Positions 60,446-64,000 of a stretch of 64,000 bases of DNA are shown here, in pieces. Made by a program: the position numbers and the translations under genes. The stretch comes from Nymphaea colorata (taxonomy: Eukaryota; Streptophyta; Magnoliopsida; Nymphaeales; Nymphaeaceae): NCBI RefSeq assembly GCF_008831285.2, contig NC_045151.1:4647544-4711543 (forward strand), read 5' to 3'. Each line of letters starts with the position of its first letter. The stretch's first letter is position 1. The notes under the pieces are model-generated. The model made no database searches and had not been told where the DNA came from. It saw only the letters and a program-made list of their open reading frames with translations.

Positions 60446-63040
60446 CATAAATATTTGGCTCGGACTAGTGAGATTTGTTTCGTCGATGAAATTTCTATGA
60501 GTAATAGATTCCAATGCACCATACTCTTTCAGCAAGTTATCAATAATTTCCAATTTTTTGCATCGATAAAATGTCTCGTGTTTTCCTGTGTCGATCAGAT
60601 GGGACTTGATGCGCCCGAAAAGTTTGGTGAGTTGATTTTCAAATGCACTTAAACTCTGGCGTATAGACGTGAAGGTCCCTATCCTCATAATCATGCAAAT
60701 GAAATTTGGACCCCTATCCTCATAAGATGCGCTTGATTCTTAGGGCAAAAGCATTTTTTTGTTTTATTAAGAAATTTTACCTAAGGTAAAAATGATTGGC
60801 TTAAGGATGCAACTACGAAGTAACCTTATTTCAGAGCCTTCAAATATATGGTAAATGGCACCAATATGTAAATAAACATATAAAATATGAACATGAATGC
60901 GTAGATAGCAATTTCATGAATATGTCTTGGCGGGTGTGCAGAAAAACCTACACTGCCTCCACCAATGTGATATATAGTTAAGATTCCTGGAGGCCACTCA
61001 CAGTATATACAAATAAAGAACAATTATATCTATTCCTTGTTTATCTTATCTAGCTTCATACTATTTTCATCTTGCTTTTCATTTGTTTGTATTTTCTTTC
61101 TTCTACCATTTTTACATTTGCAATATTCTCCTCCTCATTTTAAAATAAACAAGTTTCTAATTCATAGCATTTCAATTTTAAATTTATGTAGTTTGCATGT
61201 TAGGTAACTAACAAGGGAAGACATGTTCCCACCTTTTAACGGAGGAGTAGTTTAATAATCTTATGGGAGTATTTTGTTAATTTGTAATTCATGACACATG
61301 GTCCCTTGTTAAAGGTCATAAAGTATAACTTGCTCTGGTTTCCATCTCTTTCTATATCAGCTTTACATACTGGTATCTGTGTTGTGAACCATTAAAACCC
61401 ATCACTAAGAACAGAGGAACAAGGAGGAGGAGAAAGAGGGAGAAAGAAAAAGAAGAATAGCTGAGAATGAAAAGGGCTAGGTAGTGGCAGGACCAAGGTT
61501 TTTTCCTGGAGGGGGCCAAGAAAAATTTGTATAAGTTTTACTATGTTTTCCAAAATTTCTACAGAAGCCAAAATAATTTTTTCAAAAATATTAACTGATG
61601 AAACATTATTTTTCAAAGTTTTGTCTGGGCTCCACCTCTCCAATTAGGGTTTTTGTGTACGTCTTTCTGGTCTAAACATCTTCTTTGCTATTATTTCAGT
61701 AGAGTCCCTTTTTATTTTTATTTCTTACTTTCAAAATCTTTTTACTACAATAAATTTTTCTTACAATTTTTTTTTCACACACACAAAATGTAAGTATATA
61801 TATACACACACACACATGCAAACATGTGACATAGATGATGAGGAGCATAAGATAATACTTGTCAACAACGCATACTACTATAGGAAGACTAAACGTAAGA
61901 ATGTCACTAAGTAATTCTATAAACAAACAGGCGAAGTTGGAACCCAATAATTGTGGCCATCGTGCTATTATGTTCATCATTCTATGTATGTCTTGCTGTT
62001 AAACATAGATATCTATATTTCTTGTCACCGCATGGGAATTGTAAAAGCATAACCTTGACCACAACATTCCTCTCACAGATTTTACATTACATGTTATATT
62101 CATTTTCTCTTCCTGTTATTCCTGATCATTTTTAATTTCTTAACATATGAACATCTATCTTGATTGATAAAGCTGAATATTTTCAAATATCATGCCATAT
62201 GACTTTATCTTGCAACGGCAACATAACTCTAACTACAATTTTTTGCATATGATGAATGAAACTAGGTGTGGTATAAACTTAAATGGCTTTTTCTTATTTT
62301 AGAAATAAAATGCGTAACAGATTTAGCTTTTACATTTGTTTTGCATGACTGAAACATACTGGAGGGACATCCTTCTGAAATTCACCATTATTAGGCTCTA
62401 TCAAAGCTGCTATCAAAATTGGCATCTATAACTGACATTCTTACAATGGTTTCCCACACATGATTCTCCCCTTGACTGTCTCTGTGCAGAACTTCACACC
62501 AGCATGATAACCTTAAGCATTTAGGGTGAAAACAACTGTGTCTCACCTTATTCTCACATAACATAACAAAATAAATTTCTCTTCTGTATATAATGTATAG
62601 CTTAATTTGTAGAAAAATTGAATAGGTTTAACATTCAAACCCAAATGAATTGATGTATTTGAATAGGTTTACCATGTAAAACAAGAGAACACTGCTTTAC
62701 TTTCTCAAATAGCAACCTTATCAGTTCTCGTAACCAGCAAATAATTATCTTAGTTATTGTGAACTTGAGTTGGAAGTCCTATAAGATCCTTTTTCTTCAC
62801 TCTTGTCAGCATGTTGTACACCTTCTAGTCCTTTCTGCATATACCTGTTCATGTTCTGCATATGCCTGTTCATGATTGCAACCACCTCCTTTTTTTTTTT
62901 TTTTTGCCATTTGTGTCTTTCCCTCATGCTCATTTTGTTGGTCAATTACATGACTAATTATGTCATATTTTGCTGGTTTTTCTATCTTTTCCTACTTTAT
63001 TAATCTTACAAATCCTACAAATCTTACATTTTTCCTACAG

Positions 63041-64000
63041 GGAAAGGAACAAGTTCCAAGTGGAACTCTTAACTTGAAAGAAAGTGAAGAAATGTCATTG
63101 AAATATAATGCATCCTCAGGCCACACAGAGGTTGTCGAAGTAGCCAAAGAACAAGAAGTCATATCTTTTGATGAAGGACCTACAAAGGTAGAAAATAAAT
63201 TAATTGGCATGAAGAAAAATGTTCACATCTACCATGAGTTAGAGAGTGGTTATTCTGTTGAAGAATGGAGTGCAAGGGATCAGAGTTTAAAAGAAATGCA
63301 TGAAAGAATGAAATCTCTTCAACTGTATTTAGAAAAGCTAGACACAGAGATCAAATTTTCAGAGATTGAGAAATCTAAACTGCAAAAGGAATTTGCATTT
63401 ATGAAGGAAAAATTGGTGGAAAGGACCAGATTCTCCATTGACCTTGAACTGAAGCAGAAGTACCTCAATGAAAAGCTTGAATATGCCGAACAGCAGATAA
63501 AAGAATATGAGCAGATGTATTATTCCCAGAGTGAGGTCCTCCAATCAGCTCTTAACTCACAAGATGCATTTCAGTGTGAGTTATTGGATGCAAAAGAAGC
63601 AGCAAAAAGGTTAACTGTTGAGCTAGAATTTTCAAGGAGGAAGACGGAAGAATTGGAGGAAGAAATGGCATGCTTGAGGGGAGAGGCTCAGAAGGCTTTG
63701 GAGTTGCAGAGCTTGCTGGAAAAGACCAACTTAGATGCCAGAAAGATGGAACATAAAGTTGTTTCACTTGAAGAGCAACTAAGTGAGCTATACAAACAAA
63801 TTGATGAGCACAAACAAGAAGAATGCACCGTTGAGAATGCACTGTCAGAGCTTTCTGTAGTAAGAGCCGAGCTCAACCTTTCAAAAATGCATGAAGCAGA
63901 TTTGGAGCAAAAGATTGCCTCCAGCGAAAGAGTTCTTGTCGAGGTAAAAGAGCAATTACATTTGAGGATAGCATCGGAGGAGAGATTGAAGCAAGAAGTC
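63041..64000 (+). CDS. PICC-like long coiled-coil protein, large exon (runs off the window)
   Basis: The acceptor tttcctacag is followed by 320 codons without a stop up to the window edge. The protein is rich in Glu, Lys and Leu with heptad spacing from about residue 85 on (for example SLKEMHERMKSLQLYLEKLD). It resembles the Arabidopsis long coiled-coil proteins PICC (At2g32240) and PICL: LNSQDAFQCELLDAKEAAKR then VELEFSRRKTEELEEEM; KMEHKVVSLEEQLSELYKQI; ALSELSVVRAELNLSKMHEA and LEQKIASSERVLVEV line up with that family's repeats. Those proteins are plant-specific, tail-anchored to the ER and connected with PAMP responses. The first 80 residues are acidic and not coiled. The rest of the repeats and the membrane anchor should lie beyond the window. 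Codon use is normal and the frame undamaged, so I take it as a live gene. Another plant 'myosin-heavy-chain-like' coiled-coil family is possible. Confidence 0.75.

Larger units (their letters stand above)
56396..63040 (+). other. Probable 6.6-kb intron of the PICC-like gene
   Basis: It runs from gtaatt to tttcctacag. Inside are an ATCCAAATC-rich repeat area (56870-57220, with a 47-bp duplication near 57135-57220), a Tourist-like MITE (57399-57509), a long TA tract (58494-58559), another MITE (60030-60445) and a relative of the 6525 repeat (61480-61650). Plus-strand ORFs up to 132 codons (59268-59666) have no recognisable motif. No additional exon of the coiled-coil gene is seen. Confidence 0.4.

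Noticed and set aside
60281-60694. Minus-strand ORF of 137 codons
   Set aside because: It overlaps the MITE at 60030-60445, and its composition is explained by that self-complementary AT-rich element.

Overview
The window looks like nuclear DNA of a flowering plant. The evidence is canonical GT..AG introns, plant-type Ty1/copia elements, Tourist-, CACTA- and hAT-like DNA elements, many long (TA)n/(GA)n microsatellites, and fragments of plant genes. A relic of a TIR-type resistance gene argues against a grass, because TIR-NBS-LRR genes are missing from most monocots. I cannot name the species. I found no bacterial-type operon, CRISPR array, rRNA or tRNA gene.

Layout. 1-11.7 kb is a heavily decayed tandem array: the same segments recur three or four times in the same order, and one unit carries a broken TIR domain (8071-8402). 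11.7-15.6 kb holds a LINE relic (minus strand), a degenerate copia element (12.49-14.57 kb) and AT-rich duplications. 16-26 kb is noncoding, with a hAT-like non-autonomous element, an A-B-A duplication and a long AT hairpin. 26375-33668 carries the last five exons of a ZFYVE26/spastizin-like gene. This copy is broken by a 3.6 kb LTR-type insertion inside a coding exon and by two single-base deletions, and I found no upstream exons. 35.4-41 kb is a second, longer but dead copia element, itself interrupted in gag by a 941 bp hAT-like element with an 8-bp target duplication. 42.83-43.14 kb is a lone copia RNase H fragment. 47.2-47.7 kb holds four consecutive exons of the FMN-binding domain of an NADPH-cytochrome P450 reductase and nothing else of that gene. 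48-56 kb is intergenic, with a CACTA-type terminus, short duplications and dispersed repeats. 56.2-64 kb appears to be the 5' part of a living gene for a long coiled-coil protein of the PICC (PAMP-induced coiled-coil) type: a possible first exon at 56210-56395, a 6.6 kb intron with MITEs, then a large open exon from 63041 to the window edge.

How it fits together. This is mostly a gene graveyard and transposon sink next to one apparently functional gene. Three unrelated host genes survive only as fragments (TIR-NLR, spastizin, P450 reductase), and nested insertions with readable target duplications allow a relative order of events. I did not find a convincing new biological system. The strongest leads are the spastizin exon split by a transposon, the decayed NLR array, the P450-reductase exon block and the nested hAT-like family. 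All identifications rest on reading translations by eye and on remembered family motifs; no database search was run.
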